From JAGWBJ01 sp034423015 (GTDB taxonomy: Bacteria; Chloroflexota; Dehalococcoidia; Lucifugimonadales; JAGWBF01), in NCBI GenBank assembly GCA_034423015.1, contig DAOUJG010000031.1, positions 73,807 to 137,806 on the forward strand: DNA of 64,000 nt, in the 5' to 3' direction. This document shows, piece by piece, positions 1 through 8,940 of the stretch (position 1 is the first letter of the stretch; each line of letters starts with the position of its first letter). Made by a program: the position numbers and the translations under genes. The notes beneath the pieces are model-generated. The model ran no database searches, was not told where the DNA came from, and saw only the letters and a list, made by a program, of their open reading frames with translations.

Positions 1-8
1 CGGGCAAC

Positions 9-926
9 ATGAGAGATCAAAAGGACCAGGTACAGCTTCCATCAGAACGGTCGACCCCCAGGCCGGCCCGCAGCCGCCGCCCGGTGGCACGCCGGGCCAA
101 CGACCTGGACGGCGCGTCCTGGACCAGGCACTCCATCAGCGTGTGGAGCGACATCCACAAGAACCCCGAGGAGCTCGCCCTTAAGCACCCCGCCATGTTC
201 CCGGCCCGGCTGGCCGGACGCCTGATCCAGTGCTTCACGACCAAAGAGGACAGGACCGTTCTAGACCCCTTTGCCGGGGCGGGGTCGACGCTGCTGGCGG
301 CAGAGGCCCTGGGGAAGACCGGGGTCGGCTTCGACGTCTCGGAGGAGTACGTCGAGAAGGCGCAGGAGAGGCCGTCTCCACTCATGGATGCCTCCGGCCC
401 GATGGACGCCGGGGAGGGGAAAGGAGAGCGCCGCATCTACCGTGCGGACGCCAACCACCTCCTCCGATACCTGGAGCCGGAGAGCGTGGACCTGGTGGTC
501 ACGTCTCCGCCCTACTGGAACATTCTGCTGCAGAAGCGCACGGCGGACCACAAGGAGGTCCGGCACTACGGGGACTCGGAGAGGGACCTGGGGAAGATCG
601 ACGACTACAACGAGTTCCTGGATGCCCTGGCGGAGGTCTTCGACAAGGTGTACGCGGCGCTAAAGCCCGGCAAATACTGCTGCGCCGTGGTGATGGACAT
701 CCGAAAGAGGGACAGGTTCTATCCCCTGCACTCGGACCTGGCCCACCGCATGGAGGAGGTCGGGTTCATCTTCGACGACATCATCATCTGGGACCGGGGA
801 CACGAGTACAACAACCTGCGGCCCCTGGGATACCCCGCCGTCTTCCGCGTCAACAAGGTCCACGAGTACATCCTCATATTCCGGAAGCCCACGGACGGGG
901 CACGGAGCCCGGCGGCCCAGGGGTGA
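9..926 (+). CDS. Site-specific DNA methyltransferase (N4-cytosine/N6-adenine type)
   Basis: A 305-residue SAM-dependent DNA amino-methyltransferase. The SAM-binding motif I (DPFAGAGST) is at about residues 86-94 and the catalytic motif IV (TSPPYW) at 165-170. Motif I therefore precedes motif IV, as in the alpha/gamma arrangement. A KHPAMFPARL segment at about 59-68 is the usual motif X region of this family. The TSPPYW form is common in N4-cytosine enzymes but does not fix the target base. The first 35 residues are basic and low in complexity. No restriction endonuclease is adjacent, so it is either an orphan methyltransferase or its partner lies upstream of the window. The ATG lies 8 bases from the window edge, so an upstream start cannot be excluded. 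Confidence 0.85.
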   Translation: MRDQKDQVQLPSERSTPRPARSRRPVARRANDLDGASWTRHSISVWSDIHKNPEELALKHPAMFPARLAGRLIQCFTTKEDRTVLDPFAGAGSTLLAAEALGKTGVGFDVSEEYVEKAQERPSPLMDASGPMDAGEGKGERRIYRADANHLLRYLEPESVDLVVTSPPYWNILLQKRTADHKEVRHYGDSERDLGKIDDYNEFLDALAEVFDKVYAALKPGKYCCAVVMDIRKRDRFYPLHSDLAHRMEEVGFIFDDIIIWDRGHEYNNLRPLGYPAVFRVNKVHEYILIFRKPTDGARSPAAQG

Positions 927-951
927 GGCCCACCCGGCGGGCGGAGGGAGG

Positions 952-2214
952 CTACGTTACCACGCTGCCGCCCTGGAACACGGCGAGGACGTCGCGAATA
1001 GCCGCGATGTCCTGTGCCGGATTACCGTCGACCACCAGGATGTCAGCTTCCTTGCCCTTCTCCAAGGTCCCCACGATATCCGACACGCCAATGGCCTTCG
1101 AGGCGTCCCTGGTGCTCGCGAGAATGGCTCTCATGGGTGTAAAACCGGCGAGTACCAGGCACTCGAGCTCGTACCCAAAGCCTCCAAAGGGGTACCAGCT
1201 GAAACCGGAGTCGGTACCCGGGATCAACGGGACTCCCATCTCGCCAAGGCGTCGTGCGTCGTCCAGCTGGAGCTCCTGGCTGCGTTTTGCCGCCTCCAGG
1301 TCCAGACTTGCTTTACGGGAGAGGTCCGTCCCACTCCCCCTCGTACTCTCCACCACCTGCGATAGCGCCCTGACCGTTTCACGGGCGGTGTGAAGAGTGG
1401 AATTGACCAACGTTCCCTGTCTTGCTATCCGATCCGCGACCTCCGGGCGGAAGTTGAAAGACCCGTCCTCTTCCCTGAACCAGACATGAATAATCATGTC
1501 GACCCCGGCATCCAGGGAGTTTACGATGCCGGCGGTGCAACGGCAGTGGGCGCCGACCAGCTTGCCGAGCTTGTGGGCTTCGTCACAGATGGCCCTGAGC
1601 TCCTCGACGGTGTAGGAGGCGCGGAAGGGGAGGCTGCTGCCCGTACTCCCGCCGGTGGCCGGCACCTTGATCCAGTCCGCGCCTCTCTTGACGAGATTGC
1701 GGACGGCGGCCCTCACAGCATCCGGACCATCCGCCTCGGCGCCCATCTGCCACATGTGGCCGCCGGTGATGGTAACCGGATTGCCGCAGAGCACCAACCG
1801 CGGCCCCTTGCTCAACCCCATCCCGATGCCCTCGCGAAGGGAGAAGGACGTGTCGTGCTTGGCCCCGGTCTCCCGTGCGGTGGTGACGCCCGATTTCAGG
1901 TGGACGGCGGCCGTCATGAGGGACCGCATCAGCAGGACGTCGTCGGACATGGCCATGACGTCGTCGGTCAGCGTCCCGTCGCCCAGGTAGTTGAAGTGGC
2001 AGTGGACGTCGATCAGCCCCGGCATCAGGGTACCCGTGGGATAGTCGTAGACGTCCACGGGCGCGCCCTCGGGGGCCGAGACGTCCTGGACCCTGCCCAC
2101 CTGGGCTATTCGTGAGCCCTCGACCAGCACGGCCACGTTGTCCATGGGCCGGCCGGCTGCCCCGTCGATGGCGTATCGCGCCCTGATGAGCTTGTACGAA
2201 GCCTGCGCCGTCAT
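952..2214 (-). CDS. Metal-dependent amidohydrolase (imidazolonepropionase/prolidase-like)
   Basis: A 420-residue amidohydrolase-superfamily hydrolase. The HxH metal pair is at residues 71-73 (LIDVHCHF), a likely carboxylated lysine at about 183 (WIKVPATGG), histidines at about 223 and 243, and the metal-binding aspartate at about 335 (PGTDSG). All TIM-barrel ligands are thus present, and the protein is probably cytoplasmic and active on an amide, lactam or dipeptide bond. The frame is open for 13 codons upstream, but I chose the ATG at 2214. It lies 7 bases after the stop of the upstream deacetylase gene, so the two are probably co-transcribed. The substrate cannot be read from the sequence. 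The deacetylase neighbours suggest one catabolic unit. Confidence 0.85.
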   Translation of the reverse strand: MTAQASYKLIRARYAIDGAAGRPMDNVAVLVEGSRIAQVGRVQDVSAPEGAPVDVYDYPTGTLMPGLIDVHCHFNYLGDGTLTDDVMAMSDDVLLMRSLMTAAVHLKSGVTTARETGAKHDTSFSLREGIGMGLSKGPRLVLCGNPVTITGGHMWQMGAEADGPDAVRAAVRNLVKRGADWIKVPATGGSTGSSLPFRASYTVEELRAICDEAHKLGKLVGAHCRCTAGIVNSLDAGVDMIIHVWFREEDGSFNFRPEVADRIARQGTLVNSTLHTARETVRALSQVVESTRGSGTDLSRKASLDLEAAKRSQELQLDDARRLGEMGVPLIPGTDSGFSWYPFGGFGYELECLVLAGFTPMRAILASTRDASKAIGVSDIVGTLEKGKEADILVVDGNPAQDIAAIRDVLAVFQGGSVVT

Positions 2215-2221
2215 GGCCCGC

Positions 2222-3136
2222 CTACTTCTGGTGGTTCTGGGAATACCAGTCAATGATGTCCCGGCCGGTGGCCTTCCACACCCCTCTCCACCTGGAGAAG
2301 TGGTCTAGAATCTGGTCTAGGTATTTCAAGCGGAACGGCTGGCCGATCATCCATGGGTGGAGGTGGAGCACGAGCATGCGTCCGCTCTGGGACCCCTCCC
2401 GGTACAGGGTGTCAAAGGCCTCTTTGGCCCTCGTGGCATAGTCCATTATCGTGGTGTGCCGCAGCCCCAGCTCCGTGTGGTCATCCAGGTCCGCGGTAAC
2501 CGGGAGAGAATACATGGCGCCGGTCTTTACGTTCATGGGATAGGGCTGCTCGTCGTTGCCCCAGTCACAAACGTATCGAATGCCCTGCTCGGCCAGGAGA
2601 TTGGGGGTCCGCGTGGACTCGCCGTACTCCAGACCGAGCCACCCGAGCGGCTTTTGTCCGGTGGCGCCCTCGATGGCCTGCACGGATGCCGCGATGTGTT
2701 GACGCTCCTCTTCTTCCGACATCCGGGAAGTGATCATCCGGTTGCCGGTCACGCCATGACCTATGATCTCCCAATCGCGCTTCTGGCATTCCCTCACCAG
2801 GAAGGGGTATTCGGCGGCAATAGTGGCGTCCATGGCTGCGGTGGCCCTCATGCCGTACCGGTCCAGCAGCTTCATTATCCCGAAGATTCCCACGCGATTG
2901 CCGTACTCCCGGTGGGAGGCCCTGGTAATGTCTGGAAACGGACGGACCCTGGGAGTCAAGTATCGCCTGTCCAGGGTGAAGGCGGTGTCCGGAGGCTTGA
3001 GCTCGAAGTACTCGAGGTCGACGATGACGCAGAGGGCCAGCCTGGCGCCATCGGGCCACCTCAGAGGCCGCCTGGCGGCAATCGGCGAGTACTCGTAGTA
3101 CTCGTGGTCCATCCCCGGCATTCGCGGGCTTGGCAT
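2222..3136 (-). CDS. Polysaccharide deacetylase / PuuE-like allantoinase family protein (copy 1)
   Basis: A 304-residue NodB-fold hydrolase. The first conserved acidic segment (CVIVDLEYF, D40) is followed by the GHGVTGN segment (H127). In true NodB enzymes the matching position continues to a second histidine; here an asparagine follows. This pattern resembles PuuE-type, metal-independent allantoinases more than cell-wall deacetylases, and there is no signal peptide, so a cytoplasmic C-N hydrolase is likely. The start is supported by GGAGGGG 7 bases before the ATG. It sits between a paralogue upstream (33-base gap) and the amidohydrolase downstream, forming a three-gene operon. The exact substrate is unknown. 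Confidence 0.75.
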   Translation of the reverse strand: MPSPRMPGMDHEYYEYSPIAARRPLRWPDGARLALCVIVDLEYFELKPPDTAFTLDRRYLTPRVRPFPDITRASHREYGNRVGIFGIMKLLDRYGMRATAAMDATIAAEYPFLVRECQKRDWEIIGHGVTGNRMITSRMSEEEERQHIAASVQAIEGATGQKPLGWLGLEYGESTRTPNLLAEQGIRYVCDWGNDEQPYPMNVKTGAMYSLPVTADLDDHTELGLRHTTIMDYATRAKEAFDTLYREGSQSGRMLVLHLHPWMIGQPFRLKYLDQILDHFSRWRGVWKATGRDIIDWYSQNHQK

Positions 3137-3169
3137 GAGTTCCCCTCCAAAAGATATCTCGGTTGCGCG

Positions 3170-4102
3170 CTAAGGGCTCACCGGATTGAAGTCATCCCGC
3201 CGCTCCCGCAGGTACTCCTGCACCACGTCATAGTAGTTGGCCATGTAGTATTCGGCGATCTCGTCGCCGGTGGTCTTCCATACCCCGTCCCGGGAGAGGA
3301 TGTACTCCAGGACCTGGTCCAGGTACTTGGCCCGGTGGGGCGCGCCGATCCAGTAGGGATGCAGGGCGATGCACATCACCCTGCCGCTCTCCTCGCCCTG
3401 CTCGTAGAGGACGTCGAACTGGTCCTTGCAGATCTGGGCGAAGTACTCGGCGTCACCGGACGTATCTCCGATGGCCGCGGTGTCGTTCAGCTCGAGGGTA
3501 TACGGCAGCGAGATAAGCTTGCCGCTCTTTACCTTCAGCGGAAATGGTTGGTCATCGTGGCACCAGTCGGTGTGGTAGATGAGGCCCGCCTCGGCCATCA
3601 GGTCCGACGTGTTCACCGTCGCCGAGAGTGCGGGCCCCAGCATGCCCTTCAGCGTCTTGCCGGTGTGCCTCTTCAGGGTGTCGATGATATCCCGGTAGAA
3701 TTCCCGCTCCTCTTCGATGGGCATGCCGAACAGGGTACGATTGTTGTAGATACCGTGGGACATATAGTCCCAGTCGCGTTCGACCATGGCGTCCCTTATC
3801 TCCGGGAAGTGCTCCAGGACCGCTTCGTTCAGAGACGCCGTACACCTCATGTCGTGCTTGTCTATGACCTCGAGCATCCGCCAGAAGGCCACCCGGTTCC
3901 CGTAGTCGCGGGTCCTGTAGAGCTCCAGGTTTGGGTGGGGGACAGCCGCTCCGATATAATTCGGGGTCCCGGTGTTGGGCGGAGGGTCGTACTCCAGGTA
4001 TTCCACGTTGGGCGAGAGCCAAAAGGCCACCCGGGCATCGTTGGGCCACCGGATGGTGGGCCGGTCGATAATCGGTGAATAGTCGAACCACTTGCGTTCC
4101 AC
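3170..4102 (-). CDS. Polysaccharide deacetylase / PuuE-like family protein (copy 2)
   Basis: A 310-residue paralogue of the next gene in the operon. Shared landmarks are the RWP(N/D)(D/G)AR start of the domain, the DYGNRV/EYGNRV segment and the SHGIYNN segment around H116. The first acidic motif reads LSPNVEYLEY, so the position of the catalytic aspartate in copy 1 (VDLEY) is asparagine here. The two copies have therefore diverged in the active site and may act on different substrates or form a hetero-oligomer. It begins with GTG, placed 6 bases after a clear GGAGGG, and heads the minus-strand operon. A 194-base divergent spacer separates it from the SDR gene. No signal peptide is visible. 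Confidence 0.75.
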   Translation of the reverse strand: MERKWFDYSPIIDRPTIRWPNDARVAFWLSPNVEYLEYDPPPNTGTPNYIGAAVPHPNLELYRTRDYGNRVAFWRMLEVIDKHDMRCTASLNEAVLEHFPEIRDAMVERDWDYMSHGIYNNRTLFGMPIEEEREFYRDIIDTLKRHTGKTLKGMLGPALSATVNTSDLMAEAGLIYHTDWCHDDQPFPLKVKSGKLISLPYTLELNDTAAIGDTSGDAEYFAQICKDQFDVLYEQGEESGRVMCIALHPYWIGAPHRAKYLDQVLEYILSRDGVWKTTGDEIAEYYMANYYDVVQEYLRERRDDFNPVSP

Positions 4103-4296
4103 GTTTAACCCTCCCGCCAGGCGCTCAAACCGGTATTGTCAGAAGGTACCGCCGGAGCGAATCCGCTGTCAAGTGCGCCGCGTGTTGAGGAAGAAGTCCC
4201 GAGGTCTTGCGTTTGCCTGTCCCATTGCATCACAATTGGGGCCCCGGGATACGCGCAAGCCCGGAGACTCTCCATATCTCGAAGAAGGAATGAGAC

Positions 4297-5139
4297 ATGA
4301 ACTCAAGCCGAAAACCGGTCGCCGTCGTGGTGGGGGCGACATCCAAGTGGCAGTCGGACGGCCGCAACACCCATCTGGTCCACGGCAGGTCGGTCGACGA
4401 CAGCGAGCTGCCCGTAGGGGTCCGCTGGGGCGTGGGAGGGGCCATCTCTCAGAAGTTTGCGAAGGAGGGGTTCTTCACCGTGTTGACCACCCGCAGGGCC
4501 TCCAATGCGGCCCCATTGGAGGAAGCGATCCGGGAACAGGGCGGCGACGGCATGATCGTGGAGCTGGACCTGGCGTCTCCTGACTCCATATCGGAAGCCT
4601 TCGCCAGGATACGGGAGGAGGCCGGCGACCCGAGCGTCCTGGTCTACAACGCGGGCTACCTGGAGGGGCGGGACCTCCCGCCGGAGAAAGAGCTGCTGGA
4701 GCACATTCCCTTCGAAATGTTCGAGACCGCGCAGCACATATCCAGCAGCGGCCCCTTTCTGGTCGCCAAGGAGGTGTTGCCGGCCATGCGGGAGCGCGGC
4801 GCGGGCTCCATTCTGATTTCCAACAACTCGTCGTCGTTGAGGGGAAGAAAGCGGTACACCGGACAGTCGCTGTACTATCCCAGGGTGCTGATGCGCACGC
4901 TGGCGCAGGCGTTGACCGAGGAGTATTCAGAGTACGGCGTGCACGTTGCCAACGTGGTGATCGACGGGATGATCGATTCCCCGGGCACCCGGGCCCTCCC
5001 ACGTGCCCAGCAGCAGCCTGAATTGCTAATTAATCCCGTCAAGATCGCCGAGGCCTTCTACTACCTGCACACCCAGGACAAGTCCTGCTGGACTCACGAG
5101 CTCCAGCTGACGCCCTTTTCCGCCAAGCCGAGCTTTTGA
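4297..5139 (+). CDS. SDR-family protein with an inserted nucleotide-binding loop and no canonical YxxxK
   Basis: A 280-residue Rossmann-fold protein of the short-chain dehydrogenase/reductase superfamily. The GATS turn (13-16) and the GVGGAI segment (45-50) together make the usual TGxxxGxG loop, but about 28 residues are inserted between them. The NAG motif (118-120) and a serine-rich strand end (177-180) are present. At the active site the sequence reads LYYPR (192-196). Alignment to the following helix puts leucine or tyrosine at the Tyr position and arginine at the Lys position, so ordinary YxxxK chemistry is doubtful. AAGGA 8 bases before the ATG supports the start. It is a monocistronic gene divergent from the deacetylase operon. 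Confidence 0.75.
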   Translation: MNSSRKPVAVVVGATSKWQSDGRNTHLVHGRSVDDSELPVGVRWGVGGAISQKFAKEGFFTVLTTRRASNAAPLEEAIREQGGDGMIVELDLASPDSISEAFARIREEAGDPSVLVYNAGYLEGRDLPPEKELLEHIPFEMFETAQHISSSGPFLVAKEVLPAMRERGAGSILISNNSSSLRGRKRYTGQSLYYPRVLMRTLAQALTEEYSEYGVHVANVVIDGMIDSPGTRALPRAQQQPELLINPVKIAEAFYYLHTQDKSCWTHELQLTPFSAKPSF

Positions 5140-5166
5140 CGGCCCTCAAACCGCGGGCGTTAGCCA

Positions 5167-5736
5167 TCATGGCTCACCATCCTCCTGTCCGGCAACGTTG
5201 GCTTGGCTGGCGCCGGCTGCCCAGGCCAGTGCCATAAGCATTCTCACGGGGTTCAGAATCTGCCACACAACCCCGTCGTCAACGAAGTAGCCATTGGCGA
5301 ACACCAGGGCGCCCAACGCCGCCGAAACCACCGCGCCCACGCGCCCGGCTGCGCTTCCGCAGCCCCACAAGGCCACTGCCGCCACGCTGGAGGAACCGAT
5401 GAACACCGGGTTGACCGTGCGCCACACATTACCCCAATGGTCGCCGAACAGGTCACTATACCCGTTGGCAAGCACCACCAGGGCCAGTATGCCCAGCGCG
5501 AGACTGCGCACCCAGGGGACATGGCGTGTGCTCAGCCAGACCCACCAAACGCCCACGAACCCCATCACCAGCGGACCGATTTGCCACAGCTTCCAGGGCC
5601 AGTAGGGAACTGACATATGCTCCGGATCGACGAGGACGGTCCTCTCAGTCCAGGCAAAAATTGCCAGTGCCACGAAGGCCGTGGCTGCGGCGGCAGGGAT
5701 CGGACCCAGGTCTCTCGGTGCGATCAGTTTGAGCAT
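5167..5736 (-). CDS. Hypothetical multi-pass membrane protein
   Basis: A 189-residue hydrophobic protein that I do not recognise. Five to six membrane segments can be seen: about 15-30, 50-70, 80-92, 112-127, 133-150 and 163-178. Repeated FANGY/LANGY-type turns and two Asn-Pro-Val segments (NPVF, NPVR) suggest an internal duplication of a two- or three-helix unit. I chose the ATG at 5736 because AAAGG lies 7 bases upstream; a TTG one codon earlier is possible. The C-terminal tail is acidic and probably cytoplasmic. Neighbours give no functional hint, since it ends head-to-head with the SDR gene and is separated from the P450 by 159 bases. Confidence 0.6.
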   Translation of the reverse strand: MLKLIAPRDLGPIPAAAATAFVALAIFAWTERTVLVDPEHMSVPYWPWKLWQIGPLVMGFVGVWWVWLSTRHVPWVRSLALGILALVVLANGYSDLFGDHWGNVWRTVNPVFIGSSSVAAVALWGCGSAAGRVGAVVSAALGALVFANGYFVDDGVVWQILNPVRMLMALAWAAGASQANVAGQEDGEP

Positions 5737-5895
5737 CAACCAACCTTTTCTGCTACGGGGCTACCAATAGAATGTGCTCCGATATCGTAGGCTTCGCATT
5801 CCTGATCAGCAGACCATGTTGGACACCCGCCAAGTTCGGGTCTCGAATACCACTCAGGACCGAAATATGCTGGACCCGCTCTGGACGGAGCAAGA

Positions 5896-7134
5896 CTAGG
5901 CCGCCTCCAACCACAGGGACTCCAGTCCCCGCAGAGTCACCTGGTCCCGGTAACGTGGCTCTTCCGCCAGCCTCAGATTGTCCAGGCGCGGCAGCAGCGT
6001 CTCGAAGGCCACGCGCGCCTCGAGCCGCGCCAACGGGGCGCCAAGACAGTAGTGAATGCCCCGTCCAAAGGCGACATGGTTGCCGGCGGCGCGTCCCACG
6101 TCCAGCATGTCTGCCTCGGGAAAGGCCTGCGGGTCGCGGTTGGCCGCTCCCAGGATGCAGATGACTCGCTGCCCCGGGGCTATCCGCTTCCCACCCAGCT
6201 CGACGGGTTCGCGGGCCACCCGGCTGTCCAACTGCACGGGGCTATCGAACCGGAGAAGCTCGTCAATCGCCCCGTTCAGCAGCGCAGGGTCGTCAAGCAG
6301 TCTCTGGAGCTGGTCTGGATTGCGCAGCAATGCCAGGGTGCCGTTGCCGATAAGGTTGCGTGTCGTCTCGTTCCCAGCCACCAGAACGAGGAGCAGGTTC
6401 ACCAGCAGGTCGTCGCGCTCCAGCCGTTGGCCCTCCACCTCCGCCGTCACCAGCGCGCTCACCAGGTCATCCCGCGGGTTGCGTCGCCGCTCCTCCGCCA
6501 CCGCCTCAAAGTAGCTGAACACCTCATCTACGGCATGCTGCACCTGGGTAATCTGCCGATCGTCCAACAGGGGATCAACGATGAGGGAAACGATGTTGGA
6601 CCACCCGTTGAACTGTTCGCGGTCTTCGGGCGGGACGCCCAGCATCTCAGCGATGACAATGACAGGCAGGGGAAACGCCAGGTCCGCGATGAGGTCAAAT
6701 TGATCTTTGCCCTCCACGTTGCCCAGCAAGCCCTCCACCGTTTCCCGGATGCGCGGTTCCAGGGCAGCCACTGAGCGTGGGGTAAAGCCATGGGACACCA
6801 GACCCCGGATCTTGGTATGTTCCGGAGGGTCCAGATCCAACATGCTGACTTGGGGGATGTATCCAAACTCCCTTCCCGCATTGCCAAACCGCCGGTTGTC
6901 CCGTAGCACCATGTCGACATCGGCGTAGTCCGTCAGCACCCAAGCGTTCTGCAGGCGCATCCGGTGCACCGGGTCTTTCAGCCGCAGCTCCTCGTAGACG
7001 GAGTAAGGGTTTGCCCGCAACGCCGGGGAGAGCGGGTTGTACGCGACACCGGACTCCATCCGCTCCCAGGCAAGGAGGGCCCGCATCGCCAGGGGTCGCG
7101 CTATGGTGCGAAGTGCCTTGGACAACGAGTTCAT
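5896..7134 (-). CDS. Cytochrome P450
   Basis: A 412-residue soluble bacterial P450. The I-helix oxygen-activation motif AGNETT is at about 253-258, the ExxR of the K-helix (ELLR) at 292-295, and the haem loop FGRGIHYCLG at 356-365 with Cys363 as axial ligand. No membrane anchor is present, so it is a class I type enzyme needing separate ferredoxin and reductase; a small ferredoxin at 63.6 kb is too distant to call its partner. The start at MNSLSK (7134) is supported by GGAG 8 bases upstream; the frame stays open ten codons further. The substrate is unknown. It appears to be monocistronic. Confidence 0.93.
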   Translation of the reverse strand: MNSLSKALRTIARPLAMRALLAWERMESGVAYNPLSPALRANPYSVYEELRLKDPVHRMRLQNAWVLTDYADVDMVLRDNRRFGNAGREFGYIPQVSMLDLDPPEHTKIRGLVSHGFTPRSVAALEPRIRETVEGLLGNVEGKDQFDLIADLAFPLPVIVIAEMLGVPPEDREQFNGWSNIVSLIVDPLLDDRQITQVQHAVDEVFSYFEAVAEERRRNPRDDLVSALVTAEVEGQRLERDDLLVNLLLVLVAGNETTRNLIGNGTLALLRNPDQLQRLLDDPALLNGAIDELLRFDSPVQLDSRVAREPVELGGKRIAPGQRVICILGAANRDPQAFPEADMLDVGRAAGNHVAFGRGIHYCLGAPLARLEARVAFETLLPRLDNLRLAEEPRYRDQVTLRGLESLWLEAA

Positions 7135-7196
7135 ATGATCGCTCCAGTCGCCTGGTTCAAGCAATACCCCATCTCAAGATTGGGCGTAGGACTGAC

Positions 7197-7331
7197 CTAC
7201 CGCGAGCCCTGGACCTGCACCGTGACCACGTCGATGCCGTGGTACTTCCGGTGCCGCACGGATGACGCGTAGTGGCGCAGCAGACGGAACGATATCTCGT
7301 TGACGTCCGGCGTCTCGGCCTGCTCGCTCAT
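7197..7331 (-). pseudogene. Short open frame, possible C-terminal gene remnant
   Basis: A 44-codon ATG-started frame just upstream of the P450. The reading continues in frame for 17 more codons upstream before a TAG, with no start. The translation is charged and protein-like (for example LLRHYASSVRHRKYHGIDVV) and does not match the neighbours. It could be the tail of a decayed gene or a small real gene. I cannot assign a family. It is listed because nothing else explains 7135-7400. Confidence 0.25.
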
Positions 7332-7404
7332 GTATCGGAGACAGTCCAGACCGTCGTCCGGCGCCGGCTCCCAACCGTGCTACCCGCACCGTAAGGATAC
7401 ACAT

Positions 7405-7426
7405 CACACCAGGTGTGTGCTAGGAT
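7405..7426 (+). promoter_or_regulatory. Palindrome CACACC-A-GGTGTG next to a -10-like TAGGAT
   Basis: A perfect 6-base inverted repeat around one base (7405-7417) lies 3 bases before TAGGAT (7421-7426), upstream of the DUF1330 gene at 7458. It occupies the spacer between a possible -35 and -10, which is where an operator would act. No strong -35 is visible, so this is a suggestion only. Confidence 0.3.
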
Positions 7427-7457
7427 AGCCGCGATGATACGCCCAAGAAGTTAGGAT

Positions 7458-7763
7458 ATGGTGGCATATGTGATTCTGTACACCACCGAGGTAACCGACG
7501 AGGCCCGGCACGCTGAATTCCGGAAGCGAGTCGGCCCGCTCTTGCAAGCCAACGGGGGCAAGTACCTAGTGCGCGGCGACATTTCCGAGATCATGGGCGG
7601 CGAGCTCACGGGCCACAGCCGCATGGCGGCGATGGAGTTCGAGACCGTTGAGCAGGCCCGGGACTGGGCTGGGTGTTCGCACCTGCCAGGAGAATACGTG
7701 GCGCTCCGAGAACTCCGCGACAGAGCCGCCAAGTCCATTTCGTTCATCGTAGAGAGCTACTGA
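7458..7763 (+). CDS. DUF1330 family protein
   Basis: A 101-residue protein of the ferredoxin-like alpha/beta-barrel DUF1330 family. Typical features are an opening strand with a tyrosine (AYVILYTTEVTD), the GGKYLVRG segment at about 37-44, an E-rich central strand (AAMEFETVEQARDW) and a short C-terminal strand. Length matches the family (95-105). Members are small cytoplasmic dimers of unsettled function, related in fold to EthD and antibiotic-biosynthesis monooxygenases. The gene stands alone, with a possible operator-bearing promoter just upstream. Confidence 0.75.
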   Translation: MVAYVILYTTEVTDEARHAEFRKRVGPLLQANGGKYLVRGDISEIMGGELTGHSRMAAMEFETVEQARDWAGCSHLPGEYVALRELRDRAAKSISFIVESY

Positions 7764-7972
7764 CGGGCGGCGCTCCAGCGTCCAACGGTACTACGCCGTC
7801 TACAGTCGCTTTCACCCTGTCGAACAGCTCCACTGTCGTATCCTGGCTAAGGGACCGCCCCACTCCGTCACCTGCGATTCAGACCAGTCACGACGAGCCG
7901 GTACTCTCCCCAGTGATGAACACCCGGATCCACACGTGCGGGAGGCTTTAGAATCCGCCGCGGTGCTATGAA

Positions 7973-8887
7973 ATGACCTCACCTTCGGCAGCCGTTTGGC
8001 AGATACCCGAGCCCCTCTCATCTCACAGGGTTTGGGTGGACGACGACACGGTCATAGTCCTGAGGCAACACGGGAACCCGGAGGGTCCTCGGCTCGTCCT
8101 GAGTCATGGAAACGGCTTGGCCAGCGACCTCTACTACCCGTTCTGGTCGCTCCTGGCGGGCGACTTCGACCTCGTGGTATACGACCTCAGGAACCACGGC
8201 TGGAACGAAGTCGGAGCCCCGGAGAACCACAGCGTGCGGGCGTTCGCCCAAGACCATGACCGCATCGCCGAGGCTGTCGACAGGCTCTACGGCCGGAAGC
8301 CCACGGTGGGGGTATTCCACTCGATCTCAGCCCTAGCCGGGCTGCACCTCCCCTCCATGGGCAGCAACTACGCCGCCCTGGTGCTGTTCACCCCGCCGCT
8401 GTGTAACCCTGGCCACAGCTACGAGGAATTCGAGCTGCGGTGCAGGCGTACGGGCAACAGGCTAAGGAACCGTGCAACGCGGTTCCAGACCAGGGAGGAG
8501 CTTTCGGACCTTCACGCCTATCTGCCCTACTTCCAGCGGGCCGTCCCGGGCGTACTGGAGCTCGTGGCCAGGACGACCCTCCGGGAGGCCGAGGCCGGGC
8601 AGGGCTACGAGCTCCGATGTCCGCGCGAGTACGAAGCGCAGATCTGGGATGAGGCCTCGGCGCCAGCGGTGTCGGTCGACTTCGGCTCACTCCGATGTCC
8701 CACCAAGATCATTGGGTCCGACCCCGCCCTGGACCCGGACCGTCCGAGGTTTGACTTTGCTGACGCCGACGCGGCGGGTGTGGACCACGAGCTGATCCCC
8801 GGTACGTCGCACTTCCTACAGCTCGAGAAGCCGGAGGAGTGCGTGGCGACGATGCTGAGGTTCCTCGAACGGCTCGGCATCGTCTAG
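7973..8887 (+). CDS. Alpha/beta-hydrolase fold protein
   Basis: A 304-residue alpha/beta hydrolase. The oxyanion-hole segment is LSHGNGLASD at about 41-50 and the strand-6 turn YDLRNHGWN at about 71-79. The nucleophile elbow position reads VGVFHSISALAG (about 114-125), that is HSIS rather than GxSxG, with serine retained. A late aspartate (SDPALDPD, about 247) and a histidine in GTSHFLQLEKPEE (about 286) complete a plausible triad. No signal peptide is present, so it is probably a cytoplasmic esterase or C-C hydrolase. No good Shine-Dalgarno sequence is visible, and a second ATG lies 5 bases upstream out of frame. Confidence 0.75.
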   Translation: MTSPSAAVWQIPEPLSSHRVWVDDDTVIVLRQHGNPEGPRLVLSHGNGLASDLYYPFWSLLAGDFDLVVYDLRNHGWNEVGAPENHSVRAFAQDHDRIAEAVDRLYGRKPTVGVFHSISALAGLHLPSMGSNYAALVLFTPPLCNPGHSYEEFELRCRRTGNRLRNRATRFQTREELSDLHAYLPYFQRAVPGVLELVARTTLREAEAGQGYELRCPREYEAQIWDEASAPAVSVDFGSLRCPTKIIGSDPALDPDRPRFDFADADAAGVDHELIPGTSHFLQLEKPEECVATMLRFLERLGIV

Positions 8888-8940
8888 TCCCGGTTGGTTG
8901 CAAAAGGGTCCGCGACATGACACTCTCGAAGCCGTAGTGC

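Noticed and set aside
1..926. A restriction-modification system with the methyltransferase
   Set aside because: No endonuclease or specificity gene is visible beside it in the window; upstream sequence is not available.
5740..5895. A short plus-strand frame between the membrane protein and P450
   Set aside because: It mostly lies antisense to the P450 3' end and has no Shine-Dalgarno sequence or recognisable motif.
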